Origin: Novosphingobium kaempferiae
GTDB taxonomy: Bacteria > Pseudomonadota > Alphaproteobacteria > Sphingomonadales > Sphingomonadaceae
NCBI RefSeq assembly: GCF_021227995.1
Contig: NZ_CP089301.1
Coordinates: forward strand, 2,232,001-2,296,000
Direction: 5' to 3'
DNA: 64,000 nt
Shown: piece by piece, positions 1-8,716 of the stretch
How the letters are laid out: every line of letters begins with the position of its first letter
How positions within the stretch are numbered: position 1 is the stretch's first letter
Notes under the pieces: generated by a model
What the model saw: the letters and a program-made list of their open reading frames with translations, nothing else
Told to the model about the DNA's origin: nothing
Databases searched by the model: none
Made by a program: the position numbers and the translations under genes

Positions 1-187
1 GGTGGGGCTGCGCGTAATCGTCCGGCAGCCAGTCGTCACGTTCGACCAGACGGGCCAGCAGCGTGCCGCCGCGCTCCAGAATGGCACCGAGATCATCGGT
101 CTCGTCCAGCAGTGCGGCGAAGTCGCCCACGAAGCGACGCAGCGGCGACAGGTCCGGCGTCACGGCGATCTGCGCGAAGGCGTTCAA
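1..187 (-). CDS. cysteine dioxygenase-like cupin, N-terminal part only
   Basis: Partial gene that runs off the left edge. About 62 N-terminal residues can be read (NAFAQIAVTPDLSPL near the start, DDWLPDDYAQPH at the edge). From memory this matches the N-terminus of metal-dependent cupins of the cysteine dioxygenase type, which oxidise a thiol to a sulfinate; the metal-binding barrel lies outside the window. The reading frame opens with TTG at 187, whose last two bases are part of the ssuB stop (TTGA overlap), with GGGAG just upstream. No ATG or GTG precedes it nearby, so translational coupling to ssuB is likely. A thiol dioxygenase behind a sulfonate transporter fits organosulfur use. The identification rests on a short stretch. 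Confidence 0.55.
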   Translation of the reverse strand, partial: MNAFAQIAVTPDLSPLRRFVGDFAALLDETDDLGAILERGGTLLARLVERDDWLPDDYAQPH

Positions 188-984
188 GGCCGCGCTCCCG
201 CATGGAGCGCGACGATCTCGCCCGCCGGACGCTCCTCGACGAGCCCGCCCAGCGCTTCGAGCAGGCGCTGCCGCAGCGGCGCGGCGATGGCGGTGCGTTC
301 GGGGCCGCGCGGTGCGGCAATGCGCTCCTGCGCAACGATCCTGCCGCCATCGAGCAGCACCACGCGGTCGGCCAGCGCGATCGCCTCGTCGACGTCATGC
401 GTCACCATCAGCACGGCGGGGCGATGACGGCGCCACAGCGACAGGACCAGTTCGTGCATCCTGAGGCGCGTCAGCGCGTCGAGCGCGGCGAAAGGCTCGT
501 CCAGCAGAAGCAGTTGCGGTTCACGGACCAGCGCGCGGGCAAGGGCCACCCGCTGCGCCTCACCGCCCGAAAGCGTCAGCGGCCAGGCTTCGAGGCGATG
601 GCCGAGGCCGACCTCCTGCAATGCCTCTTCGGCGCGCTCCCGCGCTTCCTTGCCCTTGAGGCCGAGCGCGACGTTGCGCCATACTTTCTTCCACGGCAGC
701 AAGCGGGCATCCTGGAACACCACGGCGCGCGAGGACGGGATTTCCACGTCCTGCCCGCCTACCGGATCGAGCCCGGCCAGCGTGCGCAACAGCGTCGTCT
801 TGCCCGAGCCAGAGCGGCCCAGCAGGATCACGAACTCGCCCTTGGCGATCTCGAGATCGAGGCCCGAAATGATCGTCGTATCGCCGAAGCGGCGGGTGAA
901 ATCGCGCAAGCGCACCACGGTTTCCGCGGGAAAAACGAAGCTTGCGGGGGCGGGCGCGGTGAATTGGGTCAATCGAGCGTCCAT
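184..984 (-). CDS. ssuB: ABC transporter ATPase, sulfonate/nitrate/taurine type (SsuB-like)
   Basis: Cytoplasmic ATPase of 266 residues that would power uptake through the SsuC-like permease encoded 26 bases upstream. All ATPase motifs are present: Walker A (GRSGSGKTT), Q-loop (VFQDARLLPW), signature (LSGGEAQRVALARAL), Walker B (LLLLDEPFAALD) and the switch histidine (THDVDEA). The ATG at 984 follows GAAGGA at a spacing of about 8; the longer frame upstream runs into ssuC out of phase and was not used. The family handles aliphatic sulfonates, taurine, nitrate or bicarbonate. The neighbouring cysteine-dioxygenase-like cupin favours an organosulfur compound. No periplasmic binding protein is encoded on this side of the operon within the window. 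Confidence 0.88.
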   Translation of the reverse strand: MDARLTQFTAPAPASFVFPAETVVRLRDFTRRFGDTTIISGLDLEIAKGEFVILLGRSGSGKTTLLRTLAGLDPVGGQDVEIPSSRAVVFQDARLLPWKKVWRNVALGLKGKEARERAEEALQEVGLGHRLEAWPLTLSGGEAQRVALARALVREPQLLLLDEPFAALDALTRLRMHELVLSLWRRHRPAVLMVTHDVDEAIALADRVVLLDGGRIVAQERIAAPRGPERTAIAAPLRQRLLEALGGLVEERPAGEIVALHAGARP

Positions 985-1010
985 GGGTCTGTCCTTCTCG
1001 AAAGGTCGGT

Positions 1011-1793
1011 TTACTGGGAGACGACGGCGGGCCGCCATGCGAGCGCGCGGCTCTCGATCGCGCGGACAAGGCCGTCCGCAAGGAGGCCGAGCCCGGCGTA
1101 GATCATCAGGCACACGAGGATGATGTCGGTGCGCATGAAGTCGCGGGCATTGTTGATGAGATAGCCCAGGCCCGCCGTCGCGTTGATCTGCTCGGCAACG
1201 ACCAGAACCAGCACTGAAACCGACAGAGAGTACCTCAAGCCGACCAGAAGCGACGGCAAGGCGCCTGGAAGCACCACATGCCACACCTGCGCCGCACGGC
1301 TGAGGCCAAGACTGCGCGCACTCTCCAGCAGGCGCACGTCGACGCCCCGGATGCCGCTGTAGAGGTTGAGGTAGACGGGGAAGATCGAGGCGAACGCGAT
1401 CAGGGCGATCTTGGGCGTCTCGCCGATGCCGAACCAGACGATGAACAGCGGCGTCAGCGCCAGCGTCGGGATCGTGCGCTTGATCTGCATGAGCGGATCG
1501 ACCGCGACCTCGCCCTGTCGTGAGAGACCCGCGACGAGCGCAAGCACCACGCCGGTCGTGACGCCGATGCCGAGCCCGGCGAGGACGCGCAGGAACGAGA
1601 CCAGCAGGTTGTCGGTCAGTTCGCCCGAGACGGTCATCGACCACAGCGTCGCGATCACCTGCGACGGCGCGGCCAACGTGCGCTCGGGGATCACGCCGAG
1701 GCGCGAGCCGGCTTCCAGCACCGCCAGCAGCAGCAGCGGCGAAAGCCAGCGCGCCGCGCCCAGCGAACGACTCAATTGCCTGAAACGGGACAT
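1011..1793 (-). CDS. ssuC: ABC transporter permease, sulfonate type (SsuC-like)
   Basis: Inner-membrane permease of 260 residues, first gene of the minus-strand operon ssuC-ssuB-cupin. Several hydrophobic segments are visible (LSPLLLLAVLEAG near the N-terminus, VLAGLGIGVTTGVVLALVAGL, ALIAFASIFPVYL, SVLVLVVAEQI, ILVCLMIYAGLGLLADGL), and the EAA-type coupling loop is ARSLGLSRAAQVWHVVLPGALP. The start at 1793 is preceded by GAGAGG; a frame extension to 1844 adds 17 residues without a better ribosome site. The family length is about 250-270 residues, so it is full length. It is divergent from a LysR gene, the usual arrangement for sulfonate uptake loci. The substrate-binding partner is not seen here. 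Confidence 0.87.
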   Translation of the reverse strand: MSRFRQLSRSLGAARWLSPLLLLAVLEAGSRLGVIPERTLAAPSQVIATLWSMTVSGELTDNLLVSFLRVLAGLGIGVTTGVVLALVAGLSRQGEVAVDPLMQIKRTIPTLALTPLFIVWFGIGETPKIALIAFASIFPVYLNLYSGIRGVDVRLLESARSLGLSRAAQVWHVVLPGALPSLLVGLRYSLSVSVLVLVVAEQINATAGLGYLINNARDFMRTDIILVCLMIYAGLGLLADGLVRAIESRALAWRPAVVSQ

Positions 1794-2075
1794 TCCTTCG
1801 CCTCTCATTGCCTGAGGCGAAGCTGGCATCATGCAGTCTACCAATTCAATTGAGATTGTGCCGCAGACCTATTTGCGCCGCTCATAACGACGCAGCGCAA
1901 AGCTCATGCACCGGCGGGATGTACGGAAAACCGGGCGAAATCCGTGGGCTGGTACAATGACCATACATCCGGACAGAAAACCTACGTCGGGATAAATCTC
2001 TACTATTTTGATTGACAATTAGTCTGCCGCCATGGCTTGAGGAACACTCAAGTCCCGCATGAGAGCCTGCCGCCA

Positions 2076-2915
2076 ATGACCGTGAACCTTCCTACGAACC
2101 TCCTGCGCAGCTTCGTCGCGATCGTGGATACCGGTTCCATGCTTCATGCCTCGGAGCGGGTCTTCGTCAGCCAGTCCGCGCTCAGCCTCCAGATCAAGCG
2201 GCTGGAGGAACTGTTGCAACAGTCGCTGTTTCACCGCGAGGGCCGCCGCCTGACGCTGACCGCGCACGGCGAACTCATGCTCGACTATGCCCGCAAGGTG
2301 CTGGCGCTCCATGACGAGGCGGTCGCGGCGGTGACTTCGGGCCAGTTCGCCGGACCCGCGCGGATCGGCATGGTTCAGGACTTCGCCGAGCTGCTGCTCT
2401 CCGGCCTGCTGGCGCAGTTCGCGGAACTGCACCCGGAGGCCGAACTCTATTCGCGCGTCGCCGGAACGGCGGAACTGCTGGACCTGCTCGAACGCCGCCA
2501 GCTCGACATCGTGCTCGGCTTCGCCGCGCCGAGCGACAGCCATGCAGTGACCACCGCGCCGATGTCCTGGTTCGGCAAGCCGGAACTCGCCGCACTCGAC
2601 ACGGTGCCGCTCGCCGTGCTGGAGACGCCCTGCCGCTTCCGCGAGGCGGCGATCCGGTCGCTGGAGGATGCCGGGCGACCCTTCCGCATCACGGTCGAGA
2701 CACCCAACCTGACCACGCTGCGCGCCGCCGTCGATGCCGGGCTCGGCCTGACCTGCCGCACCGGGATGTTCCTGCGCGATGCGCCGCTTGCCGAGGTTGG
2801 CCTGCCCGACCTGCCGCAAGTCTCATGCGTCCTCCACACCGCGCCCGGCCTCGACGGCCCGACCAGCCAGCTTGCCCTGCTCGCGCGCGAGGTGATCGCC
2901 GGACTGCCTGCATGA
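2076..2915 (+). CDS. LysR-family transcriptional regulator
   Basis: DNA-binding regulator of 279 residues. The N-terminal winged helix (residues about 5-65) reads NLLRSFVAIVDTGSMLHASERVFVSQSALSLQIKRLEE, the standard LysR helix-turn-helix, followed by a periplasmic-binding-like effector domain to the C-terminus. The ATG at 2076 was chosen because the domain begins directly after it; a TTG at 2037 would add 13 residues. It is divergent from ssuC, so by LysR convention it probably controls the sulfonate operon and itself from the 282-base intergenic region. The peroxiredoxin-like gene downstream may belong to the same response. The effector is unknown; a sulfur metabolite is an inference. Confidence 0.9.
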   Translation: MTVNLPTNLLRSFVAIVDTGSMLHASERVFVSQSALSLQIKRLEELLQQSLFHREGRRLTLTAHGELMLDYARKVLALHDEAVAAVTSGQFAGPARIGMVQDFAELLLSGLLAQFAELHPEAELYSRVAGTAELLDLLERRQLDIVLGFAAPSDSHAVTTAPMSWFGKPELAALDTVPLAVLETPCRFREAAIRSLEDAGRPFRITVETPNLTTLRAAVDAGLGLTCRTGMFLRDAPLAEVGLPDLPQVSCVLHTAPGLDGPTSQLALLAREVIAGLPA

Positions 2916-3018
2916 CGGCGCTTATTCGATAATCTCAACGGGGATCGCCCGCTTCTCGTTGGTCGTGCGACGGCGGCTTTCCTAGCCTGCATGCATGGCC
3001 AACCATGAGGCAAGCACG

Positions 3019-3684
3019 ATGACCGATACCCTGAAAGACCGTTTCGCCGCCCTCCAGGCCGAGCGTGAGCGGAGTTGGGCGCCCGAGCAGCTTGAACGCA
3101 ACGCCACGCAGCGCCGCGTGCTCGTCCAGCGCCACGACCCCGCCACGCTGCCGCAGAAGGGCGACCGCGTCGCACCCTTCACCCTGATCGATCAGGACGG
3201 GCAGGCGCTGACCCGGGACGATATCCTCGCCGACGGCCCGGCGGTGCTGGTGTTCTTCCGCTTCGGCGGCTGCCCGGCCTGCAACATCGCGCTGCCGTGG
3301 TACAACGAGACCCTCCTGCCGCATCTGCGCGAGCGCGGGGTCAGGCTGCTGGCGGTGAGCGCGCAGGTTCCGGTGGACCGCAATCTGATCGCCCGCCACG
3401 ACCTTGGCTTCACGGTGGCGGGCGATCCTGGCTATGCCCTCGCCCGCAGCCTCGGCATCACGTTCTTCCCCGAGGAACAGCCCGCAGTCGCCGCCGGAGC
3501 CCCGTGGATCGGCGCAACGCTGGGCACGAACAGCTACGAGATCGACCAGCCCGCCGTGCTGGTGCTCGCGCAGGATGGCACCGTCGCCTTCTTCGAGGCG
3601 AGCCCCGACTGGCTGGATCGCACCGAGACCGAGACGATCCTTGCCGCGCTGCCGGTGGCGGAGTCCGTCCGCAGCGCCGCCTGA
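3019..3684 (+). CDS. AhpC/TSA-family peroxiredoxin-like protein
   Basis: Thioredoxin-fold protein of 221 residues. The fold core is VLVFFRFGGCPACNIALPWYN at about residues 75-95, with a CPAC pair where peroxiredoxins keep the peroxidatic cysteine, and a second fold segment follows (VSAQVPVDRNLIARHDLGFTVAGDP). No signal peptide is visible, so it is probably cytoplasmic, where it would reduce peroxides or act as a thiol oxidoreductase. The ATG at 3019 has GAGG about 8 bases upstream; an in-frame ATG at 2995 lacks one. It follows the LysR gene on the same strand with a gap of about 100 bases and is convergent with the FAD protein, with only six bases between the stops. The exact substrate is unknown. 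Confidence 0.82.
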   Translation: MTDTLKDRFAALQAERERSWAPEQLERNATQRRVLVQRHDPATLPQKGDRVAPFTLIDQDGQALTRDDILADGPAVLVFFRFGGCPACNIALPWYNETLLPHLRERGVRLLAVSAQVPVDRNLIARHDLGFTVAGDPGYALARSLGITFFPEEQPAVAAGAPWIGATLGTNSYEIDQPAVLVLAQDGTVAFFEASPDWLDRTETETILAALPVAESVRSAA

Positions 3685-3690
3685 CGCGCG

Positions 3691-5055
3691 TCAGAGCCCC
3701 TCGCCGCCGACCCAGTGCTCGTCGGCGAGGAAGCGCGCGAGGCCCCATACCTGACGGCGGATATCGGGCACCGCGACGATCTCCCACGCCTCGCCCTTGG
3801 TGATCGGACCGGCGGCAAGCAGCCGGTCCTGCACCCTGCCATCGGCATCGCGCACCCGGCCGAGATGATCGGCGTCGACGCCGAGCCGGTGAACGTCGCT
3901 GCGGATGCGCCCCTGCTCCAGGAGGTGCGTCAGGATCGGCGCCTCGACGCGGGCGAGGTTCCCGTCCGGTCCGGCGCAGTTGTAGACGCGCGCGACGTCC
4001 AGCGTCTCGATCCGATCCTCCCCGCGCGGGCGATAGGACACGGCGACGCGGCCGTCCTCTTCATGCGCGTCGCAGAGCTTGCCCGCTACGTAGCGCAGCC
4101 GCCCCGCCGCCTCCATGTCCTCGAGACGCTTCGCGACCGATGGAGCCAGCCGGTGGCGGTGAATGTCCCAATAAGGCCGCAGGTGCCGTAGGAAGCTCGC
4201 CTGCGCGATGGAAGAATGGCGGCGCCAGATGTTCTGCGTATGCGGCCTCAGGGCATCGACCGCGCCGCGCCACCCGATCTCGGCCGCGCGCCGCCGCACC
4301 TCGCGGGCGAGCGCGACGCCGCGCAGATCGGGGTCCGGAACCGGCGTCACCACCGGCCCGCTCTCGGCATGGCTGAGCGGCTTGAGTCCACGCCGCGACA
4401 GCACCGTGACCTTGCCCGCGAAGCCCGCGCTGTCGAGCGACAGCACGACGTCGGCGGCGGTAAGGCCACTGCCGACGACCATCACATGATCGAGGCCGGC
4501 CAGCCCCTCCAGCGCGGCGGCGTTCCACGGGTCCGGGCAGTACAGGGGCTCCGGCACCCCCTCCAGCACGGGATGCGGAGCAGGCGGGAAATTGCCGAGC
4601 GCCAGCACGACCGCGCGGGCGACAACAGTGTCTCCATCGGCCAGCCTGACCTCGGCGGCGGTATCGCCGAACTCTATGGAGCAGGCCTCGCCATCGACGA
4701 TCCGTGCGTCCGGCCCCGCCTTGGCGAGCGCCGCCACCAGCTGTTCGCGCAGGTACATGCCGTAGGTCAGGCGAGGGACGAAGCGGTTCGCCTCGTCCGC
4801 GTCGGAGAAGTCCATCCAGCGCAGGAAATGCCCCGTATCGTCGGGAAAGGCGCTCATGTTGGAAGCACGCACATTCAACAGATGCTCCGGCCGCCGGGTG
4901 CCGAAGGCGACACCCTTGGCGAGCTGCGCGGAACTGCGCTCGATCAGCGCCACCTTCACGCCGTAGCGCAGGAGGTTGATCGCCAGCAGCGTCCCTGTGA
5001 ATCCTCCGCCGACGATCGCGATCGGCAGATCCCGGGCGGCGTTGCTACTGGTCAT
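3691..5055 (-). CDS. FAD/NAD(P)-binding oxidoreductase
   Basis: Flavoprotein of 454 residues. It opens with a Rossmann dinucleotide motif (IAIVGGGFTGTLLAINLLRYG, residues about 13-33) and a second one in the middle (VMVVGSGLTAADVVLSLDSAG). The HLLNVRASNMSAFPDDTGHFLRW region is typical of the FAD/NAD(P)-binding family that includes HpaN/ornithine-monooxygenase-like proteins of unknown role. No signal peptide or membrane segment. The ATG at 5055 is the only plausible start. It ends six bases from the peroxiredoxin-like gene, and its divergent neighbour is the GGDEF-EAL gene. Function beyond a redox role cannot be read from the sequence; a link to sulfur compound oxidation is only suggested by position. 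Confidence 0.78.
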   Translation of the reverse strand: MTSSNAARDLPIAIVGGGFTGTLLAINLLRYGVKVALIERSSAQLAKGVAFGTRRPEHLLNVRASNMSAFPDDTGHFLRWMDFSDADEANRFVPRLTYGMYLREQLVAALAKAGPDARIVDGEACSIEFGDTAAEVRLADGDTVVARAVVLALGNFPPAPHPVLEGVPEPLYCPDPWNAAALEGLAGLDHVMVVGSGLTAADVVLSLDSAGFAGKVTVLSRRGLKPLSHAESGPVVTPVPDPDLRGVALAREVRRRAAEIGWRGAVDALRPHTQNIWRRHSSIAQASFLRHLRPYWDIHRHRLAPSVAKRLEDMEAAGRLRYVAGKLCDAHEEDGRVAVSYRPRGEDRIETLDVARVYNCAGPDGNLARVEAPILTHLLEQGRIRSDVHRLGVDADHLGRVRDADGRVQDRLLAAGPITKGEAWEIVAVPDIRRQVWGLARFLADEHWVGGEGL

Positions 5056-5225
5056 GAAGGCGTGGTTCCCGTTCGGCTGGATGAGGCTCGCTAACAGGAA
5101 ACGCCGGGCGAAGGTTATTGTTTGTGCTCATAATCCACGCAAAAGACCGGTGCCGAGGATGCGCGCCTCGTTAACCATTCCTAGTGACATTCGGTTTATG
5201 CCTAGCCGCATCCTTGGGGTTGGGC

Positions 5226-7733
5226 ATGTCGGTTCGCTCGTTTCTGTTTCTGATCTGCGTCGTGCTGGCTGCACAGCTGGGGACGAGTCCCGCGCATGCG
5301 CAAGTGACGCGCCTGCGCGCCGATGCCTGCTATGCGACGGCGCCCGCAGCGTTTTCCGCGTCCGCCGCTTCGGTGTCCCGCCTCCGCTTCGACTGCGCCA
5401 AGGCTCCCGCCTATAAAGCCTACCGCGACGGCTGGGTCTGGCTGAAGGTCCGCGACCCCGCACGGCTGGCCCACCTGCCCGCCGGCTGGCAGCTGATGAC
5501 CGATCAGGCGCGCTTCGTCGGGATGACGGTCATCGTGACCGGCACCGACGGGACTGCCGCCACGACGCACATCGCGCCGGGCGCCGTCGGCGATCACTGG
5601 GCGCTCGGCGGCATGCTCCGCTTCCCGGTGGACCGCGCAGGTGCTCAGGTCCGTGACGTCTATGTCGGCTACCAGCGCCTCGACGACCTGTCGCTGATGC
5701 GCAAGCTCGTCGCCGCCGATCCGCCCACAGTCCTGCGATTGGAGGGCATGTGGCTATGCCTGATGGGCATCTTCGCGGGCGCGATCCTGTCGGCCTTCGC
5801 CTACAACCTGCTGATCTACACCGGGCAGCGCCTCGTCTTCCAGCGCTGGTATCTCGTCTGGTCCACGCTGGCGCTGGGCTACGGGCTGACCTGGACCAGC
5901 GTGTTCGCCTTCGTCGTGCCCGAGTACGTCGGGCCGATCGCGGTGAGGGCCGACTACGTGCTCGTTTCCGGCCTGATCGCGGCGGGCAACATGTTCTTCC
6001 TGTCGGTGATCGAGGAAGGCATCCTGCCGCGCTGGCTGTTCCGGTGCGGCCGGGTGCTGGCCTGCATCAACCTCGGCGTCGGGCTGATCGCGGCATTCCT
6101 CCCGATCGCGGCGCCGGTCACGATCGACCGCTGGCTCAACATCGTCTTCGTCATGAGCGCGCTGTGCCTCGGCACCGGCGTCGTCGTCGCGCTCCGGGCG
6201 CGCAGCCGCGTGGTGTGGTTCTACCTCGCGGGCTGGACCCCGGTGCTGTGCGTCTTCGCCCTGCGCGTCGCGCGCAACTTCGGGCTGATGGTGCAGGACG
6301 ACGTGATCGACATGGCGACCTTCGGAGCGCTCGCCTTCGAATCGGTCGCCCTGTCGCTCGCCATCGCCGACCGCTTCCGCCTGCTAGGCAAGGAGCGCGA
6401 TGCCGCCGAACAGGCGCGCAAGGTGATCGAGGTGGAAAGCGAGACCTTCCGCCGCGCCGCGCAGACCGACTACCTGACCGGCCTTGGCAACCGCGCCGCG
6501 TTCCAGTCCTGCCTGCGTACCATGTGCGACGCGGCGGCGAGCGCGCCGTTCATGCTGCTGCTGATCGACGTCGACTACCTCAAGCAGATCAACGACCGCC
6601 TCGGCCACGACGGCGGCGACCTGCTGCTCGGCAAGGTCGGGCGCGGCCTCGCCGCCGCCGGGGGGCCGAACGCGCACGTCTCGCGCATCGGCGGAGACGA
6701 GTTCGCGATCCTGCTGCCGTGGGACGAGACTGGCGAACAGCGCATCCGCCTCGCGCTCGACGCATTCCAGGGCGCTACCCTCACGCATGGGGGCCGGAGC
6801 TGGGCGCTCTCGCTCAGCATCGGCGTCGCCCGCTGCCCCGAGGACGCGGCGGAGCCCGAGGTGCTGGTGAAGAATGCCGATCTCGCGCTCTATCAGGCCA
6901 AGCAGGACGGCCGCCGTCGCCTCCACGACTTCGCTCCGCGTCTGCGCGAGGAACTCGACAGCCGCCAGCTGTTCGGACAGGAAGCGCGGCAGGGCATCGA
7001 GCGGGACGAATTCTCGCTCCATTACCAGCCCATCGTCGATCTCGATACCGGCGCGATCGGTTCCTACGAGGCGCTGCTGCGCTGGCAGCACCCTGTCCAC
7101 GGCATGATGACCCCGGCGGTCTTCGGCGGCATGCTGAACGATCGCAAGCTGGGGCTGGCGGTGCAGCAGCATGTCCTAGAGATGGGCCTGTCCACGCTGC
7201 GCGACCATCCCGAGCGCGTGCCCCGGCTCTCGATCAACCTCATCGCCGCGCAGCTCGACAGCCCGCAGGCCGCCGCCCGCCTGCTCGCGCGGATGCATGA
7301 CTTCGGCGTCGCGCCGGAGCGGCTCTGCATCGAGGTCACGGAGGATTTCGTCCTAGGCCGCGCGGTGGACGAGACCGCCAAGGCGCTCGGCCTGTTGCAC
7401 GAAGCGGGCGTGACGGTGGCGCTGGACGACTTCGGCACCGGCTACGCCTCGCTGATCCACCTCAAGCACCTGCCGTTCGACATGCTCAAGATCGACCGCT
7501 CGTTCACGCTCAGCCTGTTCGACGACGACGGCCAGAGCGAGGCGATCATCCGCGCCATCGTCGGGCTGGGCGAAGCGCTGGGCAAGCACGTCGTCGCCGA
7601 GGGTGTCGAGACCGAATGCCAGCGCCGCAAGCTGGCGGAGATGGGCTGCCGGCTCGGGCAGGGCTACCTCTTCGCCCGCCCGCAGCCGCTGGCCGCCGTC
7701 ATCCGCGCGGACGCGCCGTCTTGTCTCGCCTAG
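5226..7733 (+). CDS. membrane sensor with GGDEF and EAL domains (c-di-GMP turnover)
   Basis: Protein of 835 residues that would make and/or break cyclic di-GMP. Order: signal segment (SVRSFLFLICVVLAAQLG..AHAQ), a periplasmic domain to about residue 165, a block of seven or eight membrane helices of the 7TM-DISM type (about 170-390), a short linker, GGDEF (intact RIGGDEF near residue 489) and EAL (SYEALLRW near 613, DDFGTGYASL, LKIDRSF, EGVET). Both catalytic signatures are intact, so it may be bifunctional. The ATG at 5226 starts at the signal peptide; the frame extends to 5184 without support. Its stop codon shares CTAG with the stop of the convergent pectinesterase gene. It may link an outside signal to attachment or motility, but no ligand is evident. 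Confidence 0.9.
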   Translation: MSVRSFLFLICVVLAAQLGTSPAHAQVTRLRADACYATAPAAFSASAASVSRLRFDCAKAPAYKAYRDGWVWLKVRDPARLAHLPAGWQLMTDQARFVGMTVIVTGTDGTAATTHIAPGAVGDHWALGGMLRFPVDRAGAQVRDVYVGYQRLDDLSLMRKLVAADPPTVLRLEGMWLCLMGIFAGAILSAFAYNLLIYTGQRLVFQRWYLVWSTLALGYGLTWTSVFAFVVPEYVGPIAVRADYVLVSGLIAAGNMFFLSVIEEGILPRWLFRCGRVLACINLGVGLIAAFLPIAAPVTIDRWLNIVFVMSALCLGTGVVVALRARSRVVWFYLAGWTPVLCVFALRVARNFGLMVQDDVIDMATFGALAFESVALSLAIADRFRLLGKERDAAEQARKVIEVESETFRRAAQTDYLTGLGNRAAFQSCLRTMCDAAASAPFMLLLIDVDYLKQINDRLGHDGGDLLLGKVGRGLAAAGGPNAHVSRIGGDEFAILLPWDETGEQRIRLALDAFQGATLTHGGRSWALSLSIGVARCPEDAAEPEVLVKNADLALYQAKQDGRRRLHDFAPRLREELDSRQLFGQEARQGIERDEFSLHYQPIVDLDTGAIGSYEALLRWQHPVHGMMTPAVFGGMLNDRKLGLAVQQHVLEMGLSTLRDHPERVPRLSINLIAAQLDSPQAAARLLARMHDFGVAPERLCIEVTEDFVLGRAVDETAKALGLLHEAGVTVALDDFGTGYASLIHLKHLPFDMLKIDRSFTLSLFDDDGQSEAIIRAIVGLGEALGKHVVAEGVETECQRRKLAEMGCRLGQGYLFARPQPLAAVIRADAPSCLA

Positions 7734-8716
7734 CGCTTGAGGCCGCGTGCGATCCAACCGGTATCGCCGCCGAAGAAGCGCTCCAGCCGCCAGCCCTTCA
7801 CACCTTCGGCATCGAGCCAGGTCGCTTCCTTCGCGAGCGTGAGCCCGGACGTCCCCACGCCACTCGGCGCGTAAAGCGCGTAGCGCGTGGTCGGCAGCTT
7901 GTTGGTCTTGCCCGGCGTCCATTCCGTGAAAGCGCCCGGCGCCAGCGCGGTATCTAGCGTCGGATTGAGGAACACGACCGAGGCATAATCGCGCCATGGC
8001 CGCCCCAGCGAGACGTTGCGGGCATCCTTGTCCGCAGTCAGGCGGCAGTCCTCGAAGACGAAGGCGCTGTCCTCGTCCGGCGCATTGCGGCTCTGTGCGG
8101 TGTACATGACGGACTCGTGCGCCTCGCCGTGGAGCTGACACTTGCGGAAGAAGGCCTTCGCGTTGCCAAACACGAAATCGACGTGGCCTGCGATGTAGCA
8201 GTTCTCGAAATAGGCGCGCGTCTCGCGCCCGCCCTGCCCGTCGTTGACGAACAGCGTGTCCTGATGGCCCAACATCCGCACGTTGGAGACGACCGCTGCA
8301 TCGCCCGTCAGCGAGACCGCCACGGCCTGCGAAGGCGGGTGCGCGGGGTCGAGCCACCAGTCGTTGGACACGGTGAGGTTGCGCAGCGTGAAGCCCGCCC
8401 CGGTGACGCTGAGCGTCGCCGACTTGAAGGTGCCGCCCGCGTTCATGGCGGAATCGCCATAGACGAGCACCACGTCATCCGGCTTCCGGCCCGTGCCCGC
8501 CAGCGTCACGTTATCGGCGGCGACGGTCAGCTTCTCCCGGTAGCTGCCCGGCGCGATGAGGATGGTGCCGCCCTCTCCCGCGATGGCGTCGATCGCCGAC
8601 TGGACGGTGTGGAACGCACCCGCCTTCGCCGGATCGACATGGACGGTTCGCGCCAGAGCCGGAGAGGCCAGCACCACGGATGCGGCCAGCGCCGCGCAAA
8701 TCAGTCGATAGGTCAC
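7730..8716 (-). CDS. pectinesterase (carbohydrate esterase family 8)
   Basis: Secreted pectin methylesterase of 328 residues that removes methyl groups from homogalacturonan so lyases can cut it. It has a signal peptide (LICAALAASVVLASPALA), then a right-handed beta-helix with the family signatures: GHQDTLFV (catalytic aspartate), GHVDFVFGNAKAFF (second catalytic aspartate) and LGRPWRDYA (catalytic arginine). The start is taken as GTG at 8716, which overlaps the GH2 stop as GTGA and sits behind a strong GGGGAGGA, implying translational coupling to the GH2 gene; an ATG at 8743 would lie inside GH2 with no such site. It forms a two-gene unit with GH2 and belongs functionally with the PL10 pectate lyase on the other side of the divergent promoter. 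Confidence 0.9.
   Translation of the reverse strand: MTYRLICAALAASVVLASPALARTVHVDPAKAGAFHTVQSAIDAIAGEGGTILIAPGSYREKLTVAADNVTLAGTGRKPDDVVLVYGDSAMNAGGTFKSATLSVTGAGFTLRNLTVSNDWWLDPAHPPSQAVAVSLTGDAAVVSNVRMLGHQDTLFVNDGQGGRETRAYFENCYIAGHVDFVFGNAKAFFRKCQLHGEAHESVMYTAQSRNAPDEDSAFVFEDCRLTADKDARNVSLGRPWRDYASVVFLNPTLDTALAPGAFTEWTPGKTNKLPTTRYALYAPSGVGTSGLTLAKEATWLDAEGVKGWRLERFFGGDTGWIARGLKR

Noticed and set aside
1882..2076. 64-codon minus-strand frame in the ssuC-LysR intergenic region
   Set aside because: No ribosome site, unusual composition, and it would fill the divergent promoter region.
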